Of a DNA stretch of 64,000 nt, positions 29,341 to 42,345 are shown piece by piece. Numbering within the stretch: position 1 is the first letter of the stretch; each line of letters starts with the position of its first letter. The notes beneath the pieces were generated by a model. It had not been told where the DNA came from, made no database searches, and was given only the letters and a program-made list of their open reading frames with translations. The position numbers were made by a program, and so were the translations under genes. Source of the DNA: Citrobacter sp. 18056 (lineage in GTDB: Bacteria; Pseudomonadota; Gammaproteobacteria; Enterobacterales; Enterobacteriaceae); the NCBI GenBank assembly GCA_902706235.1, contig CACSJR010000008.1, forward strand, positions 1-64,000. Direction: 5' to 3'.

Positions 29341-32024
29341 AGCGTCTCCTGTTGAGATTTTCCCTTTGAACCCACATCAGGGTGATAAAGTCCCCAGACT
29401 TTGCTGTAGAACACAGATTCCAGCCCAGGAGCCAGTAACAGCACCTGCGCCGCTGGATTACGGATTTTTTCACGGAACATATCCAGCTCGTCGCCCTGCA
29501 GATGAGGTGCCACCGCGGAGATTTTGTCCCACAGAGGAATACGTACCGATAAACGGCTTTTCTCCCAGGCAAAATCTGGCTCGCTGGCGTAGGGAGAGAG
29601 GTCCTGCCACGCAAGATAGAGATCGACGTTCTTCTCGCTCAGCCGCGTGGATAGTTCCACTTCATCGCTCCACAAAAAGTCACTGGCATTGCGGTCATAA
29701 CCACTGTCCCGGTCGAGTAACATCTGTGCCGCCGCGCCCTTTTCACTGACTTTCAGCCCGAAAACCGTGTCGCTTATTCGCTGTAAGCCAGCAGGTGACG
29801 GGATCCACTCCTCATACACACTCTCCACCAGTTCGCGGGCATCATCCGGCATACGAATCACGCCTTTTTCACGTAATACTGATTGCGTACGCCATAGACA
29901 GGCATGGTCGGGATACACAAAGCCGGTTCCACGCAGGTTGTCGCCGAGCCAGCCCGGTCTGGCATCGGGCTGCCAGACCGGGGCAATAATATGCAGCATG
30001 GGAGAAATTCGCGGGCCGCGTTGATGACGCTGCAAGCGTCCGGCTCGCTGAATAAGTAAATCAATGGGTGCAATATCACTGATCATCACATCCAGATCTA
30101 AATCGAGGCTCTGCTCAATAACCTGAGTGGAGATTAAGACCTTGCCACGACGCAACTCTGTCGTACTTTCTTTGCCAAACCAATCGAGCGCCTGACTTTC
30201 AATATCCATGCGGTCGGTAAACGCAAAACGACTATGGAACAGCAAGAGGTTTTCGGGGGGGATATTGCCGCGCTGGAGAAGTTGACGATAGACATCGATG
30301 GCTTCATCGACCGTATTACGGATCCAGCACAGACAGCAACCTTCATTGACTGATTTTTCAATGAGTTCAATGGCCTGTATAGGCTCCACCAGCCAGGAGA
30401 CGGGCACACAACGTGTTACTTCCTGACGTGTTGGCGTAAAACTTTCCTGTAAACCCTGTGACGTCAAATGAGAAAACCAGGGATAGCCCGCATCCGGATT
30501 CAGTACAGGTAAAGACGCACCACACCCTTTCTGAAAAGCATTCGACAACCTCTGTCGCAATGATAAAGGTAAGGTGGCGCTGAGAATGATTACACTTCCT
30601 CCCTGTGCAGCATGAAAGGTCAATAATCCTTCTAATAAACGCACCATATACGCATCGTAAGCATGCACTTCATCCAGAATCAGGATTTTGCCGTATAACC
30701 CAAGCAACCGCAGGGACTGATGTTTAAAAGGCATCGCAGCCATCAGAAGCTGGTCAAGCGTTCCTACCCCCACATCAGCCAGCAGGGATTTTTTCCGTGA
30801 ATCGGCGAACCACTGATTACAGGCGCTGCTGGCGGCAATTTCTCCCGGTTGATAATCACTTTGCCCGTAATTTTCTTCACTCCACAGGGAATGATTGAAT
30901 GCCGCCGACATATGCCTGGCACCATGTGCCAGTACCAGTGAAGGACTGGATGTGCTTTGAAATAACGCGCGATAAGAACAGGCAAGGCGGTTAAACATGG
31001 CGTTGGAGGTCGCCATCGTAGGCAGACCAACATACAGGCTATTCCCTTTTCCGGCAGACATCAGCCTGTGAGCCAGGATCAGCGCCGCTTCCGTTTTACC
31101 TGCACCGGTGACATCTTCCAACACCAGTAATTGTGGGCCAGGCGCGGAGATATCAACCGATATCGCTTTTTGCTGCAAGGGAGTGAACTGTTTGATAAAA
31201 GGAAAAAGCGTGTGGGGTGAATCAAAAACGTTAACAGGGGCCAGTTCGGGTAACGAAAGGAGCGCCTGTTGCGCCTGATTCAGAGTACCCTGCCAGTATT
31301 TCTCCAGCGGCAAGATGTCACTCACCGGCGGAAAATAGCGTTGATTTGAGCCTAACCAATCCGCCAGCACAGTTAATCCGGCCAGTAGCCAGCTTTGTTG
31401 TTGTAACGTTTTACGCCAGATTTTATTACCAAAGTCATCCGGGAAGTGCGTAATCTCAAGCAACTGGCATAAATCACCGACCCAGCATTCGGCGGCGTTT
31501 TTATCTTCCTCAGTAAATGCCAGATTGCCTTTTACCTGACTGACCGGCGGTTTTCCATGATGTCCGGTGACAATTTTTAGCCAAATGTCGAGAGTGCGCA
31601 CCGTTTTACTTTTGTTATTACTGGCGGGGAACACAACGCCAGACGCCTCTTTCCAGCGGGCTAACAGGACATCACACCACAACCAGTAACCTAACGAATC
31701 GTGACGTTCACTGTATATTTTACCGTTCACAGGAGGAACTAAGTCCGGGCTGGCGTGAGCGTATAATTGCTGAAACCCACGCGCGAATTTGCCTATATCA
31801 TGAATGCCCAGAAACCATGCGAACCACCTGGCCCCCTCTTCGCGCGAAAAGCCCAGATCCGCCAGGATATCCGCCGCATAAAAACGATTCTGCATCACCA
31901 TATGCCAGCCACAGGCCGCAACATCCAGCTGATGCCAGGCAAGTAAATGATAGCCAGCCCCTGAAGAGCACTCTTTTCCTGGCGTCTTACCCCAGTAAGA
32001 AAAATAAGCAGCACAATGATTCAT
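29328..32024 (-). CDS. Cas3 nuclease-helicase (type I-E)
   Basis: The protein is 898 aa (E. coli 888). An N-terminal HD nuclease domain (His75-Asp76 in GIHDIGKF; GHHGKPP; LTVLADWLGSN) is followed by an SF2 helicase with Walker A VTGAGKTEAA, DEVHAYD, SATLP and QRAGRLQRH. It degrades DNA marked by Cascade. All key residues are intact. Its stop overlaps the start of cse1, so all eight cas genes form one transcript, unlike E. coli K-12 where cas3 and cse1 are separated by an H-NS-controlled promoter. Confidence 0.97.
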   Translation of the reverse strand: MNHCAAYFSYWGKTPGKECSSGAGYHLLAWHQLDVAACGWHMVMQNRFYAADILADLGFSREEGARWFAWFLGIHDIGKFARGFQQLYAHASPDLVPPVNGKIYSERHDSLGYWLWCDVLLARWKEASGVVFPASNNKSKTVRTLDIWLKIVTGHHGKPPVSQVKGNLAFTEEDKNAAECWVGDLCQLLEITHFPDDFGNKIWRKTLQQQSWLLAGLTVLADWLGSNQRYFPPVSDILPLEKYWQGTLNQAQQALLSLPELAPVNVFDSPHTLFPFIKQFTPLQQKAISVDISAPGPQLLVLEDVTGAGKTEAALILAHRLMSAGKGNSLYVGLPTMATSNAMFNRLACSYRALFQSTSSPSLVLAHGARHMSAAFNHSLWSEENYGQSDYQPGEIAASSACNQWFADSRKKSLLADVGVGTLDQLLMAAMPFKHQSLRLLGLYGKILILDEVHAYDAYMVRLLEGLLTFHAAQGGSVIILSATLPLSLRQRLSNAFQKGCGASLPVLNPDAGYPWFSHLTSQGLQESFTPTRQEVTRCVPVSWLVEPIQAIELIEKSVNEGCCLCWIRNTVDEAIDVYRQLLQRGNIPPENLLLFHSRFAFTDRMDIESQALDWFGKESTTELRRGKVLISTQVIEQSLDLDLDVMISDIAPIDLLIQRAGRLQRHQRGPRISPMLHIIAPVWQPDARPGWLGDNLRGTGFVYPDHACLWRTQSVLREKGVIRMPDDARELVESVYEEWIPSPAGLQRISDTVFGLKVSEKGAAAQMLLDRDSGYDRNASDFLWSDEVELSTRLSEKNVDLYLAWQDLSPYASEPDFAWEKSRLSVRIPLWDKISAVAPHLQGDELDMFREKIRNPAAQVLLLAPGLESVFYSKVWGLYHPDVGSKGKSQQETLCFP

Positions 32025-32160
32025 TTGTCTGTAAATAGTCCGTAAACAAACATCTTGAGAGAGTTACAGACTGACAAATAATATCGCTGATCGCGATCAC
32101 ACTTTACTTTGACGCAGGCAGGATTAAATAGAAAAGGTAGGTATGAAATATAAGAATAAA
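32025..32160 (-). promoter_or_regulatory. cas operon upstream region
   Basis: This is the only spacer upstream of the cas operon. Read toward cas3, TGTGATCGCGATCAGC (32102-32087) contains the left half of a CRP site and an overlapping perfect 10-bp palindrome GATCGCGATC, 63-78 nt before the ATG. No strong ribosome-binding site precedes cas3. A promoter must be here but the exact boxes are not clear. Confidence 0.4.
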
Positions 32161-32192
32161 CGCCATGAATATTGACTTCACTTTTCATGGCG
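32150..32192 (-). terminator. cysH terminator
   Basis: CGCCATGAA and TTCATGGCG form 9-bp arms (32184-32192 and 32161-32169) followed on the minus strand by TTTATTC. It separates cysJIH from the cas operon, which runs in the same direction. Confidence 0.7.
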
Positions 32193-32205
32193 CTGATGCG
32201 TTTAA

Positions 32206-32940
32206 TTACCCTTCGTGCAGCCCACATTCCCGTTTCAGGCCAAAGAAGCGCGTTTCTTCTTCTGCCATGCCCGCCTCCCATTTACGGGTGGTGTGGGTAT
32301 CGCCGACGGAAAGGTAGCCCTGGTCCCACAACGGGTGGTATTTAAGGCCATGTTTTTGCAGGTACTGGTAAACCGTGCGGTTATCCCAGTCGATAATCGG
32401 CAGGATTTTAAACACGCCACGCTGGATAGCCAGCACCGGTAAATTCGCCCGACTGCCGGACTGCTCCCGGCGCAGGCCTGCAAACCAGGTTTGACCGTTC
32501 AGATCTTCCAGAGCTCGGTTCATCGGCTCGACTTTATTGATTTCGTTGTATTTCTCGATGCCCTCAACGCCCTGCTCCCACAGCTTGCCGTAGCGCGCTT
32601 CCTGCCACGCCGGGCTTTGTTCGGCGCGGTAAATCTTGAGGTTAAGTTTGAGCTTGTCGGTCAGTTCATCGATAAACTGGTAGGTTTCCGGGAACAGATA
32701 ACCGGTGTCCGTGAGGATAACCGGGATGTCCGGGCGCAGCTGATTCACCAGATGCAAGCTCACCGCAGCCTGAATACCAAAGCTCGACGAGAGTACATAT
32801 TCACCCGGCAGATTTTCCAGCGCCCAGGCCACGCGCTCTTCCGCGCTCAGTTTCTCCAGCTGACCGTTGGTTTCCGCCAGCGCGAGCACGCGCTCGACTT
32901 TTGGCAGAGCGTTAAGCGCATTCAGATCGAGTATGGACAT
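32206..32940 (-). CDS. Phosphoadenylyl-sulfate reductase CysH
   Basis: The protein is 244 aa from [10 protein letters not shown] with a GAGG site; a GTG two codons upstream is less likely. It reduces PAPS to sulfite with thioredoxin. [17 protein letters not shown], the [11 protein letters not shown] loop and the C-terminal redox Cys in KRECGLHEG are present. It is the last gene of cysJIH and is separated from cysI by a REP/BIME. Confidence 0.98.
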   Translation of the reverse strand: MSILDLNALNALPKVERVLALAETNGQLEKLSAEERVAWALENLPGEYVLSSSFGIQAAVSLHLVNQLRPDIPVILTDTGYLFPETYQFIDELTDKLKLNLKIYRAEQSPAWQEARYGKLWEQGVEGIEKYNEINKVEPMNRALEDLNGQTWFAGLRREQSGSRANLPVLAIQRGVFKILPIIDWDNRTVYQYLQKHGLKYHPLWDQGYLSVGDTHTTRKWEAGMAEEETRFFGLKRECGLHEG

Positions 32941-32961
32941 AGACACCTCATTTGCCTGTTT

Positions 32962-33030
32962 TGCCGGGCGGCACTGCGTTTGCCCGGCCTACAAAACCGG
33001 TAGGCCCGGGAAGCATAGCGCCACCGGGCA
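32962..33030. repeat. REP/BIME between cysI and cysH
   Basis: Two REP-like palindromes (GCCGGGC..GCCCGGC at 32963-32988 and GCCCGG..CCGGGC at 33003-33029) flank a CCTAC/GTAGG inner pair. They lie inside an operon, where such hairpins usually protect the upstream message (here cysJI) from 3' exonucleases. Confidence 0.85.
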
Positions 33031-33038
33031 TTAAAACA

Positions 33039-34751
33039 TTATTCCCAGAAATCCCGGGCCGGATCGAGCACCGGGCGGATGATCCCTGCGCGCACGGTGA
33101 AATCACCGAAGCCTTCATCGGCTTCACGCGCTTTGGACCAACGCCCCACCAGCTCATCAATCGAATCGAGGATTTCCGATTCGGTGATGTTCTCGCGGTA
33201 CATCCGCGGGATACGCGTTCCCATGCGGTTACCGCCGAGATGCAGGTTGTAACGTCCTGGCGCTTTGCCCACCAGGCCCAGTTCAGCCAGCAGCGCACGG
33301 CCACAACCGTTCGGGCAGCCGGTGACACGCAGAACGATATGCTCATCGCCTACGCCGTGACGTTCCATCACCGCTTCCACTTTGTCGACGAACGACGGCA
33401 GGAAGCGTTCGGCTTCGGCCATCGCCAGCGGACAGGTTGGGAACGACACGCAGGCCATAGAGTTTTCACGCTGCGGCTTCACCGCGTCCATCAAACCGTG
33501 TTCCTGCGCGAGCTTCTCAATCTTCGCTTTTTCGCTTTCCGGCACGCCCGCCACAATCAGGTTCTGGTTGGCGGTCAGACGGAAATCACCTTTATGAATC
33601 TTAGCAATTTCCAGCAGACCGGTTTTCAGCGGACGGTCCGGGTAATCCAGAATACGGCCATTCTCAATAAACAGCGTCAGGTGCCATTTCTTGTCGATGC
33701 CTTTTACCCAACCGATGCGGTCGCCGCGGCCGGTAAATTCGTACGGACGAATCGGCGCGAAGGTCATGCCCGCGCGACGTTCCACTTCTGCTTTGAACAC
33801 GTCAACGCCGACGCGCTCCAGGGTGTATTTGGTTTTGGCGTTTTTCCTGTCGGTACGGTTACCCCAGTCGCGCTGCGTTGTCACCACCGCTTCGGCTACC
33901 GCCAGCGTGTGCTCAAGCGGCAGGAAACCAAACTCGCTCGCAGTGCGGGCGTAGGTTTTCTTGTTACCGTGATCGATGGACAATCCACCGCCCACCAGCA
34001 GGTTAAAGCCTACCAGTTTGCCGTTTTCTGCCACTGCGACAAAGTTCAGGTCGTTGGCATGCAGGTCGACATCATTCTGCGGCGGAATAACCACCGTGGT
34101 TTTGAATTTACGCGGCAGATACGTTTCACCGAGGATCGGCTCTTCGTCAGTGGTCGCGACTTTTTCCTGGTCGTGCCAAATTTCGGCATAGGCGCGGGTA
34201 CGCGGCAGCAGGTGTTCTGACAGTTTTTTCGCCCACTCGTACGCTTCCGCGTGCAGCTCAGACTCAATTGGATTTGAGGTACACAGCACGTTACGGTTGA
34301 CGTCGTTGGCGGTCGCCAGCGCATCTAAGCCCACTTCGTGCAGCATCTGGTGCGCCGGTTTGACGTTCTTTTTCAGAATGCCGTGAAACTGGAATGTCTG
34401 GCGGTTGGTCAAACGGATGCTGCCGTAAATCGTGTTGTTTTCGGCGAACGTGTCGATCGACTGCCACTGTTTGGTGGTGATAATCCCACCCGGCAGGCGG
34501 CAGCGCAGCATCATCGCGTGGCGCGGCTCGAGTTTTTGCTCAGCGCGTTCGGCACGAATATCGCGGTCATCCTGCTGATACATGCCGTGAAAGCGGATCA
34601 GCAGAAAGTTATCGCCGTTGAACCCGCCCGTCAGGCCATCATGCAAATCTTCCGCGATGGTGCCGCGCAGATAATTGCTCTCTTTCTTCAGACGCTCGGC
34701 GTCGGACAGCTTACCTTCGACCACTAAAGGGCCGGGATGTTTTTCGCTCAT
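33039..34751 (-). CDS. Sulfite reductase hemoprotein beta-component CysI
   Basis: The protein is 570 aa, the E. coli length. It carries siroheme and a 4Fe-4S cluster and performs the six-electron reduction of sulfite to sulfide. Cluster and siroheme Cys motifs are visible ([26 protein letters not shown]), as is the siroheme-binding [13 protein letters not shown]. Its start overlaps the cysJ stop by one base. The siroheme is supplied by the cysG gene in this window. Confidence 0.98.
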   Translation of the reverse strand: MSEKHPGPLVVEGKLSDAERLKKESNYLRGTIAEDLHDGLTGGFNGDNFLLIRFHGMYQQDDRDIRAERAEQKLEPRHAMMLRCRLPGGIITTKQWQSIDTFAENNTIYGSIRLTNRQTFQFHGILKKNVKPAHQMLHEVGLDALATANDVNRNVLCTSNPIESELHAEAYEWAKKLSEHLLPRTRAYAEIWHDQEKVATTDEEPILGETYLPRKFKTTVVIPPQNDVDLHANDLNFVAVAENGKLVGFNLLVGGGLSIDHGNKKTYARTASEFGFLPLEHTLAVAEAVVTTQRDWGNRTDRKNAKTKYTLERVGVDVFKAEVERRAGMTFAPIRPYEFTGRGDRIGWVKGIDKKWHLTLFIENGRILDYPDRPLKTGLLEIAKIHKGDFRLTANQNLIVAGVPESEKAKIEKLAQEHGLMDAVKPQRENSMACVSFPTCPLAMAEAERFLPSFVDKVEAVMERHGVGDEHIVLRVTGCPNGCGRALLAELGLVGKAPGRYNLHLGGNRMGTRIPRMYRENITESEILDSIDELVGRWSKAREADEGFGDFTVRAGIIRPVLDPARDFWE

Positions 34752-36556
34752 TAGTAGACATCTCGCTGATAACGGCGCTCAACGCGCAGCTCACTTAAAT
34801 ATTCATCTGCCGTTTCGGTATCCATCGCACCGAACTCGGCAATCACTTCCAGCAAAGCCTGCTCAACGTCTTTCGCCATGCGATTGGCGTCGCCGCAGAC
34901 ATAAATGTGGGCACCGTCATTAATCCAGCGCCACAGCTCTGCGCCCTGTTCGCGCAGTTTGTCCTGGACGTAAACTTTTTCTTTTTGATCCCGGGACCAG
35001 GCCAGGTCGATCTTCGTCAGGACGCCTTCTTTAACATAGCGTTGCCACTCCACCTGATACAGGAAGTCGTCGGTGAAATGTGGGTTGCCGAAGAACAGCC
35101 AGTTTTTACCTTCAGCACCGTCCGCCGCACGCTGCTGCATGAAGGCACGGAACGGCGCGATGCCGGTGCCAGGGCCAATCATAATAACCGGCGTTTCCGG
35201 GTTCGCGGGCAGGCGGAAGTTGTCGTTATGCTCGATGAAGACGCGGATTTCCCCGTCTTCTTCTACGCGGTCGGCGAGGAAGCCGGATGCGCCTCCGGTC
35301 CGCGTGCGGCCTTCAATATCAAAGCGCACGGCACCGACGGTAATGTGGACTTCGGTTTCGACTTCGGCCTGCGACGAGGCAATGGAATACAGACGTGGCG
35401 TCAGCGGACGCAGCAGACCGATTAAGGCGTCAGCGTCCAGCTGGGCTGGCGAGAAACGCACCATATCAACAATCGGCGTGGTCGCGGCGTAGTGCTGCAG
35501 TTTGACTTTGTCGCCCACCAACGGCAGCAGTGATTCGCTGCGGGTCAGAGTGGCGTAATTTTCCACGATATTGGCGGTGTTTACCGTCAGCTCAGTGTGC
35601 CATTCCAGCGCTTCGCTCAATGGCAAAGTCTGGCCGTTGACGGTCACTGGCTCATCACCTTTCAGCCACACCAGCTCTGCCAGCTCTTTCACCAGCGCCG
35701 GATCGTTCTGATACCAGACACCGAGCGCATCGCCCGGCTGATAACGCAGACCGGAATCCGCCAGATCGATTTCGATATGGCGCACGTCTTTTTCAGAATC
35801 ACGGCCGGTGATTTTCTGGTTTACGGCAAGAGACGCGGTCAGCGGCGCTTCTTTGGTATACGGGCTGGAGTGAACATCATTCACCACGCCGGTTGCCGAA
35901 GCGGCGGCCTGGGCTGGCGTCTCTTTCGGCGCACGGGCCTTCAGCACCTCGACGATGCGTTCACGCCACTCTGCTGCCGCTGGCTGATATTCCACGTCGG
36001 TATCGACGCGATCCAGCAGGCGTTCACCACCCAGTTCGGCCAGCTTGTTGTCAAAGTCTTTGCCCGACTGGCAGAAGAATTCGTAGGATGTGTCGCCGAG
36101 GCCAAACACTGCAAACGCCGTGCCGTTAAGCTTCGGCGCTTTTTTCGAGAACAGGAACTTGTGCAGCGCCACGGCCTCTTCCGGCGGTTCGCCTTCGCCC
36201 TGCGTGGACGTCACCACCACCAGCAGTTTTTCCTGAGCGATTTGTTTGAATTTGTAGTCGCCCGCGTTCACCAGTTTTACGTTCAGTTTTGCTGCCAGCA
36301 GATCGTCTCGCAGCTGTTCAGCCACGCGCCTGGCGTTGCCGGTTTGCGATGCAGAAATCAGGGTAATGGCTGGCGCTTCAACGGCCGCAGGCGCGGCGGT
36401 CATCACGCTGCCCGGCTGCTGATTGAGCATGCCCCAGAAATAACCAGAAACCCAGGCAAGCTGGGTCGGTGAAAGATCGGTAGTGGCCGCCTGCAGGCGA
36501 GCCAGTTGCTCCGGGTTCAGCGGAAGCAAAGCGGAAGGTGGGGCCTGTGTCGTCAT
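34751..36556 (-). CDS. Sulfite reductase flavoprotein alpha-component CysJ
   Basis: The protein is 601 aa (E. coli 599). The flavodoxin-like FMN domain ([30 protein letters not shown]) is followed by FAD ([10 protein letters not shown]) and NADPH ([32 protein letters not shown]) domains. It passes electrons from NADPH to CysI. It is the first gene of cysJIH, under CysB control in the family. Confidence 0.98.
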   Translation of the reverse strand: MTTQAPPSALLPLNPEQLARLQAATTDLSPTQLAWVSGYFWGMLNQQPGSVMTAAPAAVEAPAITLISASQTGNARRVAEQLRDDLLAAKLNVKLVNAGDYKFKQIAQEKLLVVVTSTQGEGEPPEEAVALHKFLFSKKAPKLNGTAFAVFGLGDTSYEFFCQSGKDFDNKLAELGGERLLDRVDTDVEYQPAAAEWRERIVEVLKARAPKETPAQAAASATGVVNDVHSSPYTKEAPLTASLAVNQKITGRDSEKDVRHIEIDLADSGLRYQPGDALGVWYQNDPALVKELAELVWLKGDEPVTVNGQTLPLSEALEWHTELTVNTANIVENYATLTRSESLLPLVGDKVKLQHYAATTPIVDMVRFSPAQLDADALIGLLRPLTPRLYSIASSQAEVETEVHITVGAVRFDIEGRTRTGGASGFLADRVEEDGEIRVFIEHNDNFRLPANPETPVIMIGPGTGIAPFRAFMQQRAADGAEGKNWLFFGNPHFTDDFLYQVEWQRYVKEGVLTKIDLAWSRDQKEKVYVQDKLREQGAELWRWINDGAHIYVCGDANRMAKDVEQALLEVIAEFGAMDTETADEYLSELRVERRYQRDVY

Positions 36557-36588
36557 GCGTCGTTATGTTCCAGTAGCAAAGCATGTTT

Positions 36589-36715
36589 TATACCCGTCAT
36601 ACTTCAAGTTGCATGTGCGTTGGTTGCGCTCGTTCACCCCAGTCACTTACTTCAGTAAGCGCCTGGGGATTCACTCACTTACCGCCTTCCTGCAACTCGA
36701 ATTATTTTGGGTATA
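36589..36715. repeat. ERIC element in the cysJ leader
   Basis: This is a 127-bp element with the exact ERIC length and signature: TATACCCGTCATACTTCAAG at one end and ATTATTTTGGGTATA at the other, with the central palindrome CACCCCAGTCACTTACTT..AAGCGCCTGGGGATTCAC. It begins 33 bp upstream of the cysJ ATG. Confidence 0.95.
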
Positions 36716-36936
36716 CATGCAAAAACAGAAAAGAGAGTTCGATTCTGGTCAAGGTTAACGGTGGCAATAATAACCACTAAATAAGGGTTGGAAATAATAA
36801 ATAACCAAATGGACTAACCGCTTTTAGTTGTCATAACTATCGGCAAAACAGGTTAATTAATATTATGATTTATAAGTGTTTTTCAGCGACCTCCGTCCCC
36901 CACTTGCGCCCTCACCGTTAATGGCGGTTTTAGTTA
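36716..36936. promoter_or_regulatory. cysJIH promoter and queD upstream region
   Basis: This AT-rich spacer lies between the ERIC element and queD. Read toward cysJ, the GGTTATTTATTATTTCCAAC segment (about 36814-36794) resembles CysB-bound regions of cysJIH promoters. That would place the ERIC inside the transcribed leader. Read toward queD, the TTTGCTGTAAGATTCGCC stretch leads to its ribosome-binding site. Exact boxes are uncertain. Confidence 0.4.
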
Positions 36937-36999
36937 ATGCGAAAAAAGGCGCTTTGCTGTAAGATTCGCCGGTTTTTTCCGCATTTTCGAGAGTTAACG

Positions 37000-37362
37000 A
37001 TGTCCACCACCCTGTTTAAAGATTTCATGTTTGAAGCTGCTCACCACCTGCCGCATGTGCCGGAAGGCCACAAGTGCGGTCGCCTGCACGGACACTCATT
37101 TATGGTCCGTCTGGAAATTACCGGCGAGGTGGATCCGCACACGGGCTGGATCATGGATTTTGCCGAACTGAAAGCGGCGTTCAAACCGACCTATGATCGT
37201 CTCGATCACTATTATCTGAACGATATCCCGGGCCTCGAAAACCCGACCAGCGAAGTGCTGGCCAAGTGGATTTGGGATCAGATGAAGCCGTTGGTTCCGC
37301 TGCTGAGCGCCATCACCATCAAAGAAACCTGCACTGCTGGCTGCGTCTATCGCGGCGAGTGA
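37000..37362 (+). CDS. 6-carboxytetrahydropterin synthase QueD
   Basis: The protein is 120 aa from MSTTLFKDF, with GAGAG upstream; 21 in-frame upstream codons are not conserved. It makes 6-carboxy-5,6,7,8-tetrahydropterin, the second step to queuosine. Zinc ligands His15, His30 and His32 and catalytic Cys26 lie in the AAHHLP and [12 protein letters not shown] motifs. It faces queE, the next enzyme, and shares a terminator with it. Confidence 0.97.
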   Translation: MSTTLFKDFMFEAAHHLPHVPEGHKCGRLHGHSFMVRLEITGEVDPHTGWIMDFAELKAAFKPTYDRLDHYYLNDIPGLENPTSEVLAKWIWDQMKPLVPLLSAITIKETCTAGCVYRGE

Positions 37363-37385
37363 AAATGGTGAAGTGTTGTTGATGA

Positions 37386-37415
37386 AAAAAGCCCGGTCAA
37401 TGAACCGGGCTTTTT
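37386..37415. terminator. Bidirectional terminator queD/queE
   Basis: AAAAAAGCCCGGT and ACCGGGCTTTTT arms around CAATGA lie between the convergent queD and queE genes, with A and T runs on both sides. Confidence 0.92.
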
Positions 37416-37416
37416 G

Positions 37417-38088
37417 TCAGGCGATATTGAGGTATTTGTGGGTCTGCATCGACAAACGCCAGTTGCGCGCGATACAGGTTTCAATGCACAGACGCGTCGC
37501 GTCATCTTTCTGGCTGATGGGCTGCAGGGCGATAACGCGCTGCTTGTCGTCACTCAGGGTCTCCAGCAGTTCGTCCAGCGCTTCGATGTCGCGCACGCGG
37601 CCAACCGGGTGTTTAATCTCGTCAGCGCGATGCAGCGCCTGGGACAGCACTTCGTATCCACCCCGCATATTCACCTTCGGCGACACCGTAACCCAGGTCG
37701 CGTGTGAACAACGCACCTCATGGGTGCCGCTGGTTTCAATCTGGCAGCTATAGCCATTATGCTCGAGCAGCGACGTCAGCGGCGTTAAGTCGTGAATGCA
37801 CGGCTCGCCGCCAGTGATCACCACATGACGCGCGGTCCAGCCCTGACGGGTGATAGCAGTCAGCAAGTCTTCCGGCGTACCGGCGCCCCATTTATCGCTC
37901 TCTTTGGTTTTCGCCAGAATGCTGAACAGAGACACTTCCCGATCTTCCAGCATGTCCCAGGTATGTTTGGTATCACACCACGCACAGCCAACCGGGCATC
38001 CCTGCAGTCGAATAAAAATGGCGGGAACGCCGGTGAAGTAACCCTCGCCTTGCAGGGTCTGGAACATTTCGTTAATCGGGTACTGCAT
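37417..38088 (-). CDS. 7-carboxy-7-deazaguanine synthase QueE
   Basis: The protein is 223 aa from MQYPINEMFQTLQGEG; an ATG two codons upstream is possible. It is a radical-SAM enzyme making the 7-deazaguanine core of queuosine. The cluster Cys of CPVGCAWCDTKH and the TGGEPCIHDL motif are intact. In E. coli QueE also blocks septation when highly expressed. Confidence 0.97.
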   Translation of the reverse strand: MQYPINEMFQTLQGEGYFTGVPAIFIRLQGCPVGCAWCDTKHTWDMLEDREVSLFSILAKTKESDKWGAGTPEDLLTAITRQGWTARHVVITGGEPCIHDLTPLTSLLEHNGYSCQIETSGTHEVRCSHATWVTVSPKVNMRGGYEVLSQALHRADEIKHPVGRVRDIEALDELLETLSDDKQRVIALQPISQKDDATRLCIETCIARNWRLSMQTHKYLNIA

Positions 38089-38181
38089 AGTCATCTCTAA
38101 GAAGGGAGTAAAGAGTAAGTATCGCAGATTTGGCGCGCCACGGCGAGACAAGCAGCTGCCCCGCCGCGTTTTCCAGGCAAT

Positions 38182-38207
38182 AAAAAAACCCGCCGAAGCG
38201 GGTTTTA
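38182..38207 (-). terminator. eno terminator
   Basis: On the minus strand AACCCGC-TTCG-GCGGGTT is followed by a seven-T run, 25 bp after the eno stop. Confidence 0.92.
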
Positions 38208-38231
38208 TTAGAGTAAAGCGACAGTAATGAA

Positions 38232-39592
<1,361 letters not shown>

Positions 39593-39607
39593 GCCGTTCT
39601 AACTTTT

Positions 39608-41260
<1,653 letters not shown>

Positions 41261-41412
41261 TTAGGTTGGAATGATGGAATAACCAAGACGGGAAAGTAGT
41301 ATACCCGAACACGGCGAGTGCCACAAACATTCATTCTCCGTCTCCATTCCAGGCTCAGACAAACATAAGGAGTGAGAAAATAGCCCCTTTTGCGTAAATG
41401 TTTTTGACGTAA

Positions 41413-41456
41413 ATCAAGCGCTTGTCATTTTAAAAATCACACAAATCGCGCTTGAT
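41413..41456. promoter_or_regulatory. Inverted repeat upstream of pyrG
   Basis: ATCAAGCGC (41413-41421) and GCGCTTGAT (41448-41456) are perfect 9-bp arms 26 nt apart in the 223-bp mazG-pyrG gap; the first arm is also part of the palindrome CAAGCGCTTG (41415-41424). It could be an operator pair for pyrG or part of the mazG 5' to 3' boundary. Nothing else was recognised in this gap. Confidence 0.3.
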
Positions 41457-41468
41457 CGCAAAAAACTG

Positions 41469-42260
41469 TTAGAGATCAGATTCCTGCCGTTTTACCTCTT
41501 GCCATACACTTTCCATCACTTCCAGGTCGATCCCGGTCATTTCAAGGCCTCGCTCAGCAACAATCCTTTCCACTTCGCGGAAACGACGCTCAAATTTGAG
41601 ATTCGCTTTTTGCAGCGCAACTTCAGCTTTGACCCCTAAATGACGCGATAAATTGACCGTCGCAAACAGCAGATCGCCCATTTCCTCTTCGACCTTTGCT
41701 TCGTCGACCACTGCCTGTTTAGCTTCATGCATCACTTCGTCGATTTCTTCATAGACTTTGTCGAGTACCGGGCCCAGCGTTGTCCAGTCAAAACCGACCG
41801 TCGACACGCGTTTCTGGATTTTATGGGAACGCATCAACGCAGGCAGGCTGTGCGGGATGTCGTCGAGAGCTGAATGCTGCGATTTCTCCGCACGCTCGGC
41901 GGTTTTGATTTGCTCCCAACGCGTCAGCACTTCAGTGCTGTTCGCGGCAGTGGCATCCGCAAAAATGTGTGGATGACGGCGCTCCAGCTTGTCGCTGATG
42001 GCGGCACAGATATCGTTAAAATCAAAGCGCCCTTCCTCCTGTGCCATTTGCGCATAAAACACCACCTGAAACAGCAGGTCGCCGAGCTCACCACGTAGAT
42101 CTTCAAAATCTTCACGGCTGATGGCATCCAGCACTTCGTAGGTTTCTTCGAGGGTGTAAGGCGCGATAGTCGCGAAAGTCTGCTCTTTGTCCCACGGACA
42201 GCCGGTTTCCGGGTCACGCAGGCGTTTCATGATGCCGAGCAGGCGGTCGATTTGAGTCAT
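41469..42260 (-). CDS. Nucleoside triphosphate pyrophosphohydrolase MazG
   Basis: The protein is 263 aa from MTQIDRLLGIM; 16 upstream in-frame codons are not conserved. It hydrolyses NTPs to NMPs and lowers ppGpp effects during starvation. Two MazG domains in tandem are visible, each with the EExxE metal motif (LEETYEV..ELGDLLFQ near 40-65 and EEIDEV..EEEMGDLLFA near 180-210). It follows relA but is separated from it by a strong terminator. Confidence 0.96.
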   Translation of the reverse strand: MTQIDRLLGIMKRLRDPETGCPWDKEQTFATIAPYTLEETYEVLDAISREDFEDLRGELGDLLFQVVFYAQMAQEEGRFDFNDICAAISDKLERRHPHIFADATAANSTEVLTRWEQIKTAERAEKSQHSALDDIPHSLPALMRSHKIQKRVSTVGFDWTTLGPVLDKVYEEIDEVMHEAKQAVVDEAKVEEEMGDLLFATVNLSRHLGVKAEVALQKANLKFERRFREVERIVAERGLEMTGIDLEVMESVWQEVKRQESDL

Positions 42261-42287
42261 GGTAAGTCCTTGAAAAGTAGGTCCGGC

Positions 42288-42330
42288 AAAAAACGCGCCG
42301 CCGGACATTTTGTACGGCGTCCGGCGGCGC
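42288..42330 (-). terminator. relA terminator / inverted repeat
   Basis: Perfect 12-bp arms GCGCCGCCGGAC and GTCCGGCGGCGC (42319-42330 and 42295-42306) are followed on the minus strand by GTTTTTTG. It lies just after the relA stop and before mazG. An extra GTCCGGC copy at 42281 suggests a REP-like origin. Confidence 0.85.
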
Positions 42331-42345
42331 TGATTGCAGAGAAAA

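Noticed and set aside
32952..34220. A 422-codon frame opposite cysI
   Set aside because: cysI is full length with all cofactor motifs; the opposing frame is a shadow.
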